Below, in pieces: positions 26,723 through 36,484 of a DNA stretch of 64,000 nt. Positions within the stretch are counted from its first letter, which is position 1, and every line of letters begins with the position of its first letter. The stretch covers positions 930,001 to 994,000 of the forward strand of contig CAWCVJ010000003.1 in assembly GCA_963799065.1 (NCBI GenBank), in the 5' to 3' direction. The notes beneath the pieces are model-generated. The model was not told the origin of the DNA. It searched no databases and saw only the letters and a program-made list of their open reading frames with translations. The translations under genes were made by a program, and so were the position numbers. The DNA comes from JAJPHW01 sp963799065. GTDB taxonomy: Bacteria > Acidobacteriota > Terriglobia > Terriglobales > Acidobacteriaceae.

Positions 26723-28694
26723 CGCGAAGGTCTTGCGCGTAGCAGCGATTACCGCAGCATTGACCGCGATCCTGGGTCTCGGCGCTTGCGGTGGAGGGCC
26801 TCTGACTCCGACCTTGCCCGCAGTGAGCATAACGCTCGCGGGATCTTTCCCCGGCGGCGGCGAGTTCACCCCCGCCCAGCAGATCACCCCCGCCCAAGCG
26901 GTCATTGTTACCGCGACCGTGATTGACCCCAACAGCCAAGGCGTGACGTGGACGATCACCCCCATCAACTTCGGCACACTCAGCGCGCCGATTTCCACCG
27001 GCCAAGGCTCCAGTTCGCAAAACACATCCTCCGTAACCTACACCGCGCCTGTGAATGTTCCTGCAGCAGCCACCGTTACGCTTACTGCGACTTCGATTAC
27101 CAACCCCACGATATCGGTGGCTTTTCCCATTAAAGTCGCTCCGATTTTTGTCTCTTTACAGGTGACCAACGAAGCTACGGGATCCACTTCGCTTGCCGTC
27201 GACCAAACCATTAACCAAGGCGATCAGCTCGGTCTTACGGCGTTCACCACGGCAGTGCTCGGCGTAAGCAAAGGTGTGACCTGGGCAATTTCGCCCACGA
27301 CGGGCGCCGGTTCGTTGACGGGCGAGACGACCCAACTCGCGACTTACGTTGCCCCAGCCACCGTTACTTCGCCAGTGACGGCGACGATCACGGCGACTTC
27401 GATCCTGAATTCCGGCTCCTCGGCGAGTCTGCAAGTTACGGTGCTCCAGTCCGGCGCCGCTCCCAACGTTACCGCCGTCCGAGTGAATGGCGGACCGGTG
27501 CCGACCCAAGCCTACGCCAATGGGGCGTTTACCAGTGTCACTCTGTGCAATCCCGGTAGCACGACCGTATGCACGACGGTGGAGGGCGTCTTGGTCGATA
27601 CGGGATCCTCCGGGTTGAGGATTTTGCAGTCGGAAATACCGCTGCTCAAACTCCCCACCTTCCAAGATCTCAATGGCAATACGCTGGAAAACTGCGCCCC
27701 GAATGTAGATGGATCGTACCTCTGGGGGCCGGTCGCACAAGCGGACGTATACATCGCCAGTGAGTTTGCTTCTGCGAGTGCGATCCCCGGGGAAAATGTT
27801 CAAGTAATTACCAGTTCCAACGCAACCGCTGTTCCCGACGGTTGTTCGAACGGAGGCACCAACTTGAACACGGCGCAGCTCTTGGGCGCAAATGGTATCT
27901 TGGGGGTCGGGCCTGAACCCACCGATTGCACTCTCGCGGGAGTCAATTTATGTGACGGTAGCACGACCGGCACTATTCCGAACCTCTATTACTCCTGCCC
28001 CAGCACCGGTTGCCTTACCAGCGACTCCCCGGTGACGGTTGCAGCCGGGAGTTCGTCTGTCGCTGGCAATCAGGTCACCAATCCAGCTGCGAGGTTCGTA
28101 AACCAAATTAGTTTCTCGAATGATAATAATGGCGTGGTTCTTCAGCTGGCAGCCGTGTCCGGTACCGAACCTTCCCTCGTCGGGACGCTGACGTTCGGCA
28201 TCGGCACCGAGACGAACAACCAGCTGGGTAACGCGACGGTTCTCGATCTCGACTCGAACGACCACTTCACCACTATATTCGGCGGTCAGACGCTTACTGG
28301 CAGCTTCCTCGATAGCGGCTCGAACGCCCTGTTCTTCCCTGACAACCTCCCCGTGTGCTCTACCAGCTCCCAATATTTCTGCCCAACCTCGCTGACGAAT
28401 CTTTCGGCTGAGAACAAAGGTGCGACGCAAGGGGACAGCACAGTGCCTTTCACTGTGGACAACGCCGACAATTTATTCGCCACCTACCCGGGAGATGCCG
28501 TGTTCGACAACCTAGCAGGGCCCGAGGGTATCTTTCAGTCCTGCTCGGATGGCATGGGTTCTTGCACCTTCGACTGGGGACTGCCATTTTTCTATGGCAG
28601 GACGGTGTTCACCAAAATCGACAGCTGCGTGTTTCTGCCTCCTCCGGCCACAAACACCTGCACCCTACCCCAAGCTCCTTATTATGCGTATTAG
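26709..28694 (+). CDS. DUF3443 family lipoprotein with two Ig-like domains
   Basis: A 661-residue paralogue of the gene at 24540. The ATG at 26709 has GGAG at a good distance; a TTG at 26700 is less likely. The lipobox is LGLGAC (Cys27), followed by two Ig-like domains of about 100 residues each with VTWTI/VTWAI strands. The DUF3443 domain follows, with GVLVDTGSSGLR (DTGS at 297-300), GANGILGVG and GSFLDSGSNALFFPD (DSG at 535-537), ending in DWGLPFFYGR. It overlaps DUF2844 by 14 bp. The extra Ig-like domain relative to its paralogue suggests a longer stalk. Both copies keep the two D-T/S-G motifs, so these are under selection. Confidence 0.82.
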   Translation: MPYANAKVLRVAAITAALTAILGLGACGGGPLTPTLPAVSITLAGSFPGGGEFTPAQQITPAQAVIVTATVIDPNSQGVTWTITPINFGTLSAPISTGQGSSSQNTSSVTYTAPVNVPAAATVTLTATSITNPTISVAFPIKVAPIFVSLQVTNEATGSTSLAVDQTINQGDQLGLTAFTTAVLGVSKGVTWAISPTTGAGSLTGETTQLATYVAPATVTSPVTATITATSILNSGSSASLQVTVLQSGAAPNVTAVRVNGGPVPTQAYANGAFTSVTLCNPGSTTVCTTVEGVLVDTGSSGLRILQSEIPLLKLPTFQDLNGNTLENCAPNVDGSYLWGPVAQADVYIASEFASASAIPGENVQVITSSNATAVPDGCSNGGTNLNTAQLLGANGILGVGPEPTDCTLAGVNLCDGSTTGTIPNLYYSCPSTGCLTSDSPVTVAAGSSSVAGNQVTNPAARFVNQISFSNDNNGVVLQLAAVSGTEPSLVGTLTFGIGTETNNQLGNATVLDLDSNDHFTTIFGGQTLTGSFLDSGSNALFFPDNLPVCSTSSQYFCPTSLTNLSAENKGATQGDSTVPFTVDNADNLFATYPGDAVFDNLAGPEGIFQSCSDGMGSCTFDWGLPFFYGRTVFTKIDSCVFLPPPATNTCTLPQAPYYAY

Positions 28695-28821
28695 GCGGAC
28701 CGGGGGTGGGGGCGATCATGGCATTTCTTCCGAGTCGAGATGAGGAAAAATGTTGGAGAGTTCGGAGTGTCGAGCGCGGTCAAACAATAAGAATCGGCTT
28801 AGTCTTCCTTAAGAAGCCAGC

Positions 28822-30414
28822 TTATCTCAATTCGAACAACAAGACATCCGTGCGGCAACTGTCAGTCCCTCGCCCACCGTGTTGGTTGTGGTCGCAGGTT
28901 TCCTGATTCAGGCCGTTGCCGAACCCCTTGTTCTTGTTATACATCTGGTAATCGGAGGAGCAAATGGCATAATGCCCTAAATGAGAAATAGGGCAGCCTG
29001 CGAAGCCGCTTGACCAGGTTTTGTTAAAACGGGTCGCGCGTTGCGAGCCATCCCAGGTCACTCCCACCAGTTCGTTTTCCCAGAGGCTCTTTACCGCATA
29101 TGCCCCCGAGTCCTGCGAAATTTCCATGAGATACATGTTCTTTCGTCCAGACTCTGCGTTTTGATGGGCAACATGCGCGTCCGCACTGGGACTGGGCTGC
29201 GAAGGCGTCACTGGCAGATCCCGATGTCCCTTCATGGAGCTCATATCGATGAAAGGCTCAATGGCGAGGTCGCGCATCGTGCCCAGACCGGAGCCGAAAT
29301 TCCAAAAGCACACTCCATAATCGCAGGCCCAATGCGACCAGCATTGGTAGCAGGTGTCATTGACCACGTTGGTATCCATATCCCAAAACACTTTACTGTC
29401 CAGGCTGGTGCCGTTAATAGTCAGGATGGCGTACTGTCCGCTTCGATCCAACTGTACATTGTGCATGCCGCCCGGCCGCGTCGGCGCTTTTCCGCTTACC
29501 CATGAAATCTTGAGCGGATTGGTGAGCCCAGTATTCCAGCCCTGGCTTACCTCCCATGTTTTGACGTTCATCCAACGGCAGCCCTTGGTCGCATTCCAGA
29601 CAACGACGTAGGAATCGACGTCCTGTTCCGGCCCCATTTCCGCAATGAAGGTCGAGTCATCGGAACTGAGTGAAGTGTCCTGCACGTACCATTGCCGTTT
29701 CTCCGCCGCGAGCTGACCGTCAAGGCATTCCGGTCCATCGGGATTGAAATCCCCCCTCCCCTGGTTGAAGGTCCCATCTTTAGAGATCCCGAAGGTGTTG
29801 CGATCGACGATGAACCGGTATAGATAATGTCCCGCATAGTTGTAAAAAACATTAGCGTCCGCCGGCGTATACCCGAACTGGAGATTCGCTGCACCGCTGT
29901 GATACCGGCATCCGCGAAAGGTAGTCCCAAAAGCAACTGCATCAAACGAGAAGAGGCAAGGAGTACCTCCTTCATTGGAGACGAAAAAGAGAGATTCGTC
30001 GGATGAAATCAGATTCGCTTCGGCCGACCACGACGTTCCAAACGACATGCCGGGAGTGGCGGCATCCGTCGCTCCGTCCGTCACGCGCAGAATCCGGTTG
30101 CCGTACGCTGGATCGATTGCCACCATGCCAGCGCCAATCGGTCCACCGTAGTAAGCCGGATTCGCTCCCAGGTGCAGAGGGACTGTCGCCGTGAGAATCT
30201 TAAAATCTTTGCGCGAACAAGGATAATTGGGTGGACCGCACGCCGTGGAGGAGTCTTGCATAGGGCCTCCTGCGGAGGCGACTCCCGTACCTCCGGCACA
30301 GCCCAATTCGGCGGCTAATACTACCAAAAGTGCAAGGTATAACAGCGGTAACGGAAGAGCTCTAAGCAAAGCCTCTTTCCTGCAAACTTGTATGCAACTG
30401 CGGGGGAGCGACAT
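28822..30414 (-). CDS. Exported protein of an unnamed acidobacterial-type family (CGPP...CRTDV), short form
   Basis: I do not recognise a named domain. The 530-residue product has a signal (LLYLALLVVLAAELGCAGG) that may carry a lipid-anchor cysteine, although the lipobox is imperfect. The mature protein is rich in W, G, N and paired cysteines: CGPPNYPCS near residue 58, CYQCWSHWACDYGVCFWNFG in the middle, and the C-terminal HNQHGGRGTDSCRTDVLLFEL. Repeated motifs such as RFIVDRNTFG and QLDRSGQYAILTING suggest a beta-propeller-like fold. The start is an ATG at 30414 with GAGGT upstream. It is divergent from the long form at 30674, with which it shares the CGPPxYxCS and C-R-x-D-V ends. Confidence 0.7.
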   Translation of the reverse strand: MSLPRSCIQVCRKEALLRALPLPLLYLALLVVLAAELGCAGGTGVASAGGPMQDSSTACGPPNYPCSRKDFKILTATVPLHLGANPAYYGGPIGAGMVAIDPAYGNRILRVTDGATDAATPGMSFGTSWSAEANLISSDESLFFVSNEGGTPCLFSFDAVAFGTTFRGCRYHSGAANLQFGYTPADANVFYNYAGHYLYRFIVDRNTFGISKDGTFNQGRGDFNPDGPECLDGQLAAEKRQWYVQDTSLSSDDSTFIAEMGPEQDVDSYVVVWNATKGCRWMNVKTWEVSQGWNTGLTNPLKISWVSGKAPTRPGGMHNVQLDRSGQYAILTINGTSLDSKVFWDMDTNVVNDTCYQCWSHWACDYGVCFWNFGSGLGTMRDLAIEPFIDMSSMKGHRDLPVTPSQPSPSADAHVAHQNAESGRKNMYLMEISQDSGAYAVKSLWENELVGVTWDGSQRATRFNKTWSSGFAGCPISHLGHYAICSSDYQMYNKNKGFGNGLNQETCDHNQHGGRGTDSCRTDVLLFELR

Positions 30415-30673
30415 CGGACCTCACTTATCCCGGAGATCGACACCTTATCAGCGGGATTTTCAGCTTCATCCTAGTAAGCGGGGACTGGGACGGACAGGTA
30501 GCGAAGGTATTAGCGAGAGCATGGCCTTACGCTCACTTTAGGCGGCCTGCCTCGGGTTCTCGCCCTGTCCTACGTCACTTGTAATTCTGGGGTAGGGTGC
30601 AGTTTACAGACGTATTTGCTCCAAAAGTAGACTCCACGCCTGCGTGTTATAGTGGCCTCAGCGTTCAAGCTAC

Positions 30674-32983
30674 GTGTTTACTCGATCCGTATCTCTTGCC
30701 GTTTTTATCCTCGCCAGTCACTCCACGAATGCTCAGTTGAACGGGGCTGCGCCGCACATACCCGCATCGACTCAAGACTCAAGCGGCCAGCCGGTTTTAG
30801 CGCAGAGTGCGCAAGGATTGACGCAGCCAAAGTGCGGCCCTCCCGGCTACGAATGTTCTTATGACGGAACCGATGACAAACCTCTGTGTGCGGATTGTGC
30901 TCTCCCCAATGTCCCAGACATGAGCGCGGAACCGAATGCTGTTTCCTACGACAAGACCTTTGGATCCAATGGTGGAAACCAGATTGTTCGTTGCACCTAT
31001 CCGGATACTCGAGACGAGTTTCGAAACCGGAGCTACTTGATCGGCTCGGGGGGCTCGGGCGACAGCAACGTGATCGGCAAACCGGGAGGCTCGCCTCCAA
31101 CCTACCGTCTGATCATTGGCGACACCGGTGGGTGGCTCTTCCCTTTCACCTATACCCCCGATCCGCTTCACCCGAAGTGCCAGCCGACTTACAATCCTAT
31201 TTCAAGTTATCCGGTTGGCGACGGTGCCTTCAGCTGGATCATGCCTCACCTTTACTACTCGTTTAGCGATTTCAAAGTGAAGTCGCTCGATTTAGGAGCT
31301 CCCAGGCCGCCGAAGCCGATTCCCATTGCAGACTTTAAACAAATTCTTCCTCACGATGGGCCCGACTGGCCAGGCGCCAATCGGATCGTCTCCGTGGGCC
31401 AGATCATCAGGCCTAGGTACGACAACCCCGGCAAGTTCCTCTACCAGGCGACTTGTCCGGCTAGCGACAGGAACTGTTCGTCAGGGGTTACCGGCACGAT
31501 CATTCCCAGTTTCAATCACGACATTATGACCAACTCGGCGGATGGCACGGTGCGCTGGCGCAACATCGGGGTGGGGTTCAATGGCGACCCAACCTGGGGG
31601 GTGACGGGCGGCGTGTCTACTGATGACGAGGTGTTCGTGAGAGGGTTTTCGGATGCCGGCGGGCAAGGCGGCAAGGGTGCAATTTTTGTGGCGGCTTATA
31701 AACGTAGCACCAACACCTACTATTTATACAACGTAGGCACGGGCATCATTTCATATTTCCGTTGCGTGAAAGGCACCGCTTTTCGCTGTTCTGGCGGCTC
31801 CTGGCAGGAAACCATTCTTGGCATCAGCCCGGTTCCGGACCGATTCCTTTTGCACAACGTTAAGGTTAATAAGAGCGGCGAGTGGATCGTTATCGTGATG
31901 GAGGAGTGCCGCTTCAACACTTGTTCCATCATTCCCGGTAGCTACGGGCCATATTTCTGGCATCTCAGTACGACCCAGCCCGACGTCAAAAAAGTCACGT
32001 CGCACCCGTCCGGGCATTGGACGGAGGGATTTCGGCTTTTCGCGAATCAAGACGGCGAAACCGGGGTTTACGTCAATGGCAGACCTTTTGCCAATCCCAA
32101 CGATGAATTTCCACTGAACACTTCCTCAGTGCCGCCGCGCCCCAGCGATGGCGTGGATGCCCACCCTTCCTGGAACTACAACGACGGCAGCGACACCACT
32201 CCAATTTGCACCGCGACTGCGGGAATGGATTGGCCTTATGTAGTTCCCGGCGAAGACGAGGTTCTTTGTTACGGCACGAATCCTGCCTCCAGTTGCGCGG
32301 AAGCTGGCCAGCCGTTATGCAGGACTTTAACCAAGCGCTTCTTCCATACCTACAATCCGGCTACCTGCGACCCAAACGAGGGTTTTTGGGCCTGTTGGGC
32401 GATTGGCGCGCTCTTCCAGGATGGTAAGTATTATGCTTTTACCAGCAACTGGGGCGACACCCTAGGCTCGACATCGCAAGGAGGCCATGGCCCGGGCAGC
32501 TGCAAAGGTGGCTTCAATTTCCAGAAGAATCATGAGTATAGGGTTGGTGACGTGTTCGAGCCCAGCAACGGCGGCCATGGACGCTTTAACAGCAGTTTCA
32601 ATGTCTATAAGGTTACGGTTGCAGGAAGTTCCAAGTCATATCCCGCCGGAACCTCGTGGCCTACAGGATGGCGGCTCAAGCAGCATCGAGGGGAGGGCTA
32701 CTACCAAAATGGCGAAACCATTCTGCCCCGCGCCCAAAATCCCTGCAATCACGCTTTTCAAGTCAGCGACGGAGCTGGAACCGCCAACGGGTCGCAACCG
32801 CCTAATTGGCAGAAGGCATATGGCTACGCCGGTTCCTGCAGTTCGGTGAAAGCGGGCGCCAAAATCAAGGACGGCAGCATCACGTGGACCGACCGGGGCG
32901 AATATGTCCTCGGAACCATGCACATCGCCAACCTGGGTCACGATGACTGCCGCTCCGATGTGTTTATTGGCGAATTGAATTAA
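30674..32983 (+). CDS. Exported protein of the CGPP...CRSDV family, long form
   Basis: A 769-residue exported protein starting at GTG 30674 with a signal peptide (VSLAVFILASHSTNA). The mature start has KCGPPGYECSYDGTDD. The C-terminus has GTMHIANLGHDDCRSDVFIGEL, matching the 530-residue neighbour at both ends. The middle is longer, with blocks such as NRIVSVGQIIRPRYDNPGKF, HNVKVNKSGEWIVIVMEE and several Cys pairs, again suggesting a propeller. Parts like GSITWTDRGEY resemble short carbohydrate-binding repeats, but I cannot assign a family. It has no recognisable catalytic motif. The 258-bp divergent gap to its paralogue should hold both promoters. Confidence 0.7.
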   Translation: MFTRSVSLAVFILASHSTNAQLNGAAPHIPASTQDSSGQPVLAQSAQGLTQPKCGPPGYECSYDGTDDKPLCADCALPNVPDMSAEPNAVSYDKTFGSNGGNQIVRCTYPDTRDEFRNRSYLIGSGGSGDSNVIGKPGGSPPTYRLIIGDTGGWLFPFTYTPDPLHPKCQPTYNPISSYPVGDGAFSWIMPHLYYSFSDFKVKSLDLGAPRPPKPIPIADFKQILPHDGPDWPGANRIVSVGQIIRPRYDNPGKFLYQATCPASDRNCSSGVTGTIIPSFNHDIMTNSADGTVRWRNIGVGFNGDPTWGVTGGVSTDDEVFVRGFSDAGGQGGKGAIFVAAYKRSTNTYYLYNVGTGIISYFRCVKGTAFRCSGGSWQETILGISPVPDRFLLHNVKVNKSGEWIVIVMEECRFNTCSIIPGSYGPYFWHLSTTQPDVKKVTSHPSGHWTEGFRLFANQDGETGVYVNGRPFANPNDEFPLNTSSVPPRPSDGVDAHPSWNYNDGSDTTPICTATAGMDWPYVVPGEDEVLCYGTNPASSCAEAGQPLCRTLTKRFFHTYNPATCDPNEGFWACWAIGALFQDGKYYAFTSNWGDTLGSTSQGGHGPGSCKGGFNFQKNHEYRVGDVFEPSNGGHGRFNSSFNVYKVTVAGSSKSYPAGTSWPTGWRLKQHRGEGYYQNGETILPRAQNPCNHAFQVSDGAGTANGSQPPNWQKAYGYAGSCSSVKAGAKIKDGSITWTDRGEYVLGTMHIANLGHDDCRSDVFIGELN

Positions 32984-33073
32984 GGCCCCCTTCGATTCGT
33001 CGAAATTTGCGAGTCGGCTCCCCTTTGAAAGGTGTTCCCCTGACGAAAATGCGGAATAATTCCCTTCAAATCC

Positions 33074-33102
33074 TTGACGGGTCAAGTCTCGAAGGCTATC
33101 CT
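33074..33102 (+). promoter_or_regulatory. Sigma-70-type promoter with overlapping palindrome, upstream of the lectin-Ig gene
   Basis: TTGACG (33074-33079), a 17-bp spacer and TATCCT (33097-33102) form the best promoter match noticed in the window. The -35 box overlaps a perfect palindrome TTGAC-GG-GTCAA (33074-33085), a possible repressor or activator site. The leader to the ATG at 33263 would be about 155 nt. Confidence 0.5.
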
Positions 33103-33262
33103 TATCTTGCCTCGCGGAGCCGCTCTGCGATGAATCGTACGAGTTCCCCCCTCGGATATTCCCAGAGCGCGTCGGTGGAGTTGCGGCCGTCCTTAGAAGC
33201 AAGACATTTCCTTTGCTCGACAATTCCGAAACGCCTATACCGCTCGGCGGAGAGAAACCAAA

Positions 33263-36200
33263 ATGAAAAATCGGTTCAGCTTCCAACAACTTTGTGTAAT
33301 CGGCATGGCTTCCTTCGTTGCCCTGTGGGCCGTGCCCGCCAGCGTCGCGCAATCGTTCAACATCAACGCCGGGGGCTTCTCGGCTACGAATGTCTGCGCC
33401 AACACGATTTCTCCGCCGCCCAATTGCCAGGTGCTGACAAACGGCTCACCGGCCAATCCCACGGTCATTACGGGCGGAGTCCTTCAGCTCGTGCCAGCGG
33501 ATTATAACCAGCACGGAGTGGCGTGGTATGCGACGCCGCAACCGTTAACGACTGGTTTCACCACCTCATTCCAGTTCCAGATCAATAATCTCAATCAATG
33601 CCAGGGATGCACCTTTCCCGCCGACGGAATCGCATTGGTGATCCAGAACGATCCCGCGGGGACGGCTGCCATCGGCTACGACGATAACGGCCAGAACCTT
33701 TCCTACGGAAACGGCGACGTGATCCTGGCCGACGCTCCCGGCACCGCCATTCTGAACAGCTTGGCAGTGGAACTAGACACTTACTACAATCCGGATTTCG
33801 GCGACCCGGACGCCAATCACATCGCGGTGCAAAGCTGCACTCCCAACAATGCGACTACCCTCTCGGGCAATAGCTCCGATCACAATTACATGTGCCCGGA
33901 CGGCAGCTCCGCGAAGCTGGCCTTGCAGAGCTTGGGCACCTCGGTCTCTTTAGCCGACGGCGCGATTCACACCATCACCGTGAATTACACTCCGCAAGGA
34001 AGCTGCACCAGCAATTGCAATAACTTTGCCGTATACCTGGACAGCAATCTGGTGCTGCAAATCACCCTGAACATCGCCCAGCAGCTTTACCTGATGCCCA
34101 ATGGCAGCGCCTATATCGGCCTGACCTCCGCCACCGGCGGCTCCGTCGAGAACAGCAACATCATCAGTTGGACTTTCTCGCAGCTTCCCCTTTCGCCCAT
34201 CATCATCAATCAGCCCTTGCAACCCACGACCACCAACTTCAACTACTCTCAGAATTTAAGTTCGGCGGTGGACTACTCCCAAAGTGGTTTGCCGGGCAGC
34301 GCCTTTCAAGGCGTAATCATGCAAGGCAGTGTGCAATCGATCTCTACGCAGGACTTCGCCAATCTGGTGCAGAATACGCCGTTCCAGGGCAGCACCTGTT
34401 TGTTGCAGGACACGGGAAATCAAAACTACTCCTGCGTCATCACGACGGATCTTTGCACCACGCCCACCAATTCCATACCCTCGGGCGCGAATTGCCCCAA
34501 CACAGGAACCAACGCTCTGATCGGCGCGAGCAATACCTTCGATCTCGATCCCATCCAAAAGCCGCTGGTCAATCCGGATTACGTGATGGGCAAGGACACC
34601 GCGCTGAGCTGCGCGGCGGGTAGTGACAACACCTGTAAGGGACTGGTCAGCATCTTTGCCGGGATCAGTGGCGACGCTTTGAAAGTGAATGGCAAGACTG
34701 ACGGCTTCAATTCAATTCTGGTCCCAATCGAAGGCGCAGTCGAACCCTCCACCGCTCCCAGCACGGCTCCAGCCTTAAACAATGGCTGGATTAACCGGGG
34801 CGTCAACGTCACTTTCAACAGCGCCGAGATCGTCCCCGCAAATAACACGAATCCGCCCTCCCCGCTGCCTACGATCAGCGGAATCAACTACTCGGTGAAC
34901 GGAGTGAACGTGCCCAATCCACCCTCCGGAGTGATTCCGGGCGCGACCGGATCTGTAGCCATCCCAGGCACTGTCGAAGGCGCGACCACGATCACTTTCT
35001 TCGCCACCGACAACGCGGGAAACACCGAAACCGTGGTTACTAACAGCGGCAATCAAGTCACCAGCGCCCCTCCCAGCCTTACCATTAGAGTGGATTTGAC
35101 TCCGCCCACGGTGAATTGCATCCCGAACAATGTGCCCAGTGGCTGGACTGGCAGCGACGTCACTTACAATTGCAACTCCAGCGACAGCGGATCGGGTCTG
35201 GCGAATTCTTCGCAGTCGAATTTCGTACTTTCCACCAACGTCCCACCGAATACTCAAAACGCCAACGCCAACATCACCGCGGTACAAGTGTTCGACGTGG
35301 CCGGCAATTCCACTGCTGTGGGTCCCTATGGGCCATTCGAGGTGGATAAATTAGCTCCCGGTATCAGCCTTCCTCAATTGCTGACGAACACGCCGACCCA
35401 GGGGCAATACGATACCGCGACTTACACTTGCAGCGACATTGGCGGCTCCGGGGTCGTGGCTTGCGGTCCAGCAGGGTCAGGCTCGTTCCTTCCGGTTCCA
35501 AGCATTCAGGAAACTACGGTGCTCGACACCGGCACACTCGGACAGCATACTTTCACGGTCAATTCGCAGGATGCGGTCGGCAATGTCTCCACCCCCGTGA
35601 TGGTGAATTATGTTGTGGGAGTCGCATCTCCGACGTTGACCCTCACTCCCTCCATCAATCCCGCCAATATCAATCAGACGGTGGCCTTCACAGCTGCGGT
35701 GGCTCCGCAAAACGGCGTCGAACCGACCGGAACCATCATGTTTTTCCAGGGTCCCAACGTCATCGCTTCGGCTGCGCTCCACGGAGGACAGGCAATTCTG
35801 AACAAGGCCTTCGGTTCGCCGGGAACGAAACCGATGTCGGCGGCCTACTCTGGGGATGCCAATTATGCGCCTGCGCTTTCGCCAGTGCTGAATGAGGGAA
35901 TTGGCGGCGCTCCCTCGGTCTCGACGGCGGGGTCCAGCCAAAATCCCGTACCTGTGGGAGATGCCGTTACGCTCACTGCCTCGGTCTCCTCAAACTTCTC
36001 GGGCACGCCAACCGGCACCATGACCTTCTTCAAGAACGGCGATAATATTGGCACGGTCCCGCTGGTCAACGGACAAGCCAGCCTCAAATATGTATTTGGC
36101 TCCCCCGGGACGAAACTGATCACGGCCAATTACTCCGGGGACTCGAGGTTCGCATCCAGCACCACGCAGACTTTGATCGAGATCGCAGCCACGGGCATGG

Positions 36201-36481
36201 GGGTTCCGTCCGTCACGAATTTGTCGGCCAACCCAAACCCATCGAATACCGGACAGTCCGTTACGTTTACTGCCATCGTCAGTTCGAGTCAGGGGTCGCC
36301 CACCGGGTCGGTTAGCTTCAAGAAGAACGGTCAAGTCTTCGCCATAGTACCGCTCGTCAATGGTCAAGCGAGCACTTCGCTGGGTTTTGGCGGATCGGGG
36401 CTCAAATCGATTTCGGCAATTTACTCAGGGGACGCGACCTTCGGTCCCAGCGGAGTCGAAATCACCCAGACCGTACAGTAA
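33263..36481 (+). CDS. Secreted L-type-lectin-like and Ig-repeat protein
   Basis: A 1072-residue protein with a signal peptide (VALWAVPASVAQS), started by ATG 33263 after GGAGAG. Residues about 32-310 form an L-type (legume-like) lectin domain: TSFQFQINN, ADGIALVIQND, NSLAVELDTYYN, HTITVNYTP and SAYIGLTSATGG are its strands. A cysteine-bearing middle follows, with Ig- or HYR-like segments (for example VDLTPPTVNCIPNNVPSGW and DKLAPGI). Three Big_3-type Ig repeats fill about 788-1072 and end in ITQTVQ like the truncated gene at the window start. The protein likely binds glycans outside the cell through the lectin domain carried on an Ig stalk. No anchor or sorting signal is seen. Confidence 0.82.
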   Translation: MKNRFSFQQLCVIGMASFVALWAVPASVAQSFNINAGGFSATNVCANTISPPPNCQVLTNGSPANPTVITGGVLQLVPADYNQHGVAWYATPQPLTTGFTTSFQFQINNLNQCQGCTFPADGIALVIQNDPAGTAAIGYDDNGQNLSYGNGDVILADAPGTAILNSLAVELDTYYNPDFGDPDANHIAVQSCTPNNATTLSGNSSDHNYMCPDGSSAKLALQSLGTSVSLADGAIHTITVNYTPQGSCTSNCNNFAVYLDSNLVLQITLNIAQQLYLMPNGSAYIGLTSATGGSVENSNIISWTFSQLPLSPIIINQPLQPTTTNFNYSQNLSSAVDYSQSGLPGSAFQGVIMQGSVQSISTQDFANLVQNTPFQGSTCLLQDTGNQNYSCVITTDLCTTPTNSIPSGANCPNTGTNALIGASNTFDLDPIQKPLVNPDYVMGKDTALSCAAGSDNTCKGLVSIFAGISGDALKVNGKTDGFNSILVPIEGAVEPSTAPSTAPALNNGWINRGVNVTFNSAEIVPANNTNPPSPLPTISGINYSVNGVNVPNPPSGVIPGATGSVAIPGTVEGATTITFFATDNAGNTETVVTNSGNQVTSAPPSLTIRVDLTPPTVNCIPNNVPSGWTGSDVTYNCNSSDSGSGLANSSQSNFVLSTNVPPNTQNANANITAVQVFDVAGNSTAVGPYGPFEVDKLAPGISLPQLLTNTPTQGQYDTATYTCSDIGGSGVVACGPAGSGSFLPVPSIQETTVLDTGTLGQHTFTVNSQDAVGNVSTPVMVNYVVGVASPTLTLTPSINPANINQTVAFTAAVAPQNGVEPTGTIMFFQGPNVIASAALHGGQAILNKAFGSPGTKPMSAAYSGDANYAPALSPVLNEGIGGAPSVSTAGSSQNPVPVGDAVTLTASVSSNFSGTPTGTMTFFKNGDNIGTVPLVNGQASLKYVFGSPGTKLITANYSGDSRFASSTTQTLIEIAATGMGVPSVTNLSANPNPSNTGQSVTFTAIVSSSQGSPTGSVSFKKNGQVFAIVPLVNGQASTSLGFGGSGLKSISAIYSGDATFGPSGVEITQTVQ
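35624..36478 (+). repeat. Three tandem Ig-like domain repeats
   Basis: Three diverged units begin near 35624, 35909 and 36202, each containing an N-P region, PTGT/PTGS, a GQA segment and YSGD. Units are 285-293 bp long and much less alike than the 282-bp units at 1-1262, so they look older. Confidence 0.75.
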
Positions 36482-36484
36482 GGC

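Noticed and set aside
33263..36481. PEP-CTERM or LPXTG sorting tail on the surface proteins
   Set aside because: The lectin-Ig protein, the first Ig protein and the DUF3443 proteins all end without a membrane helix or sorting motif.
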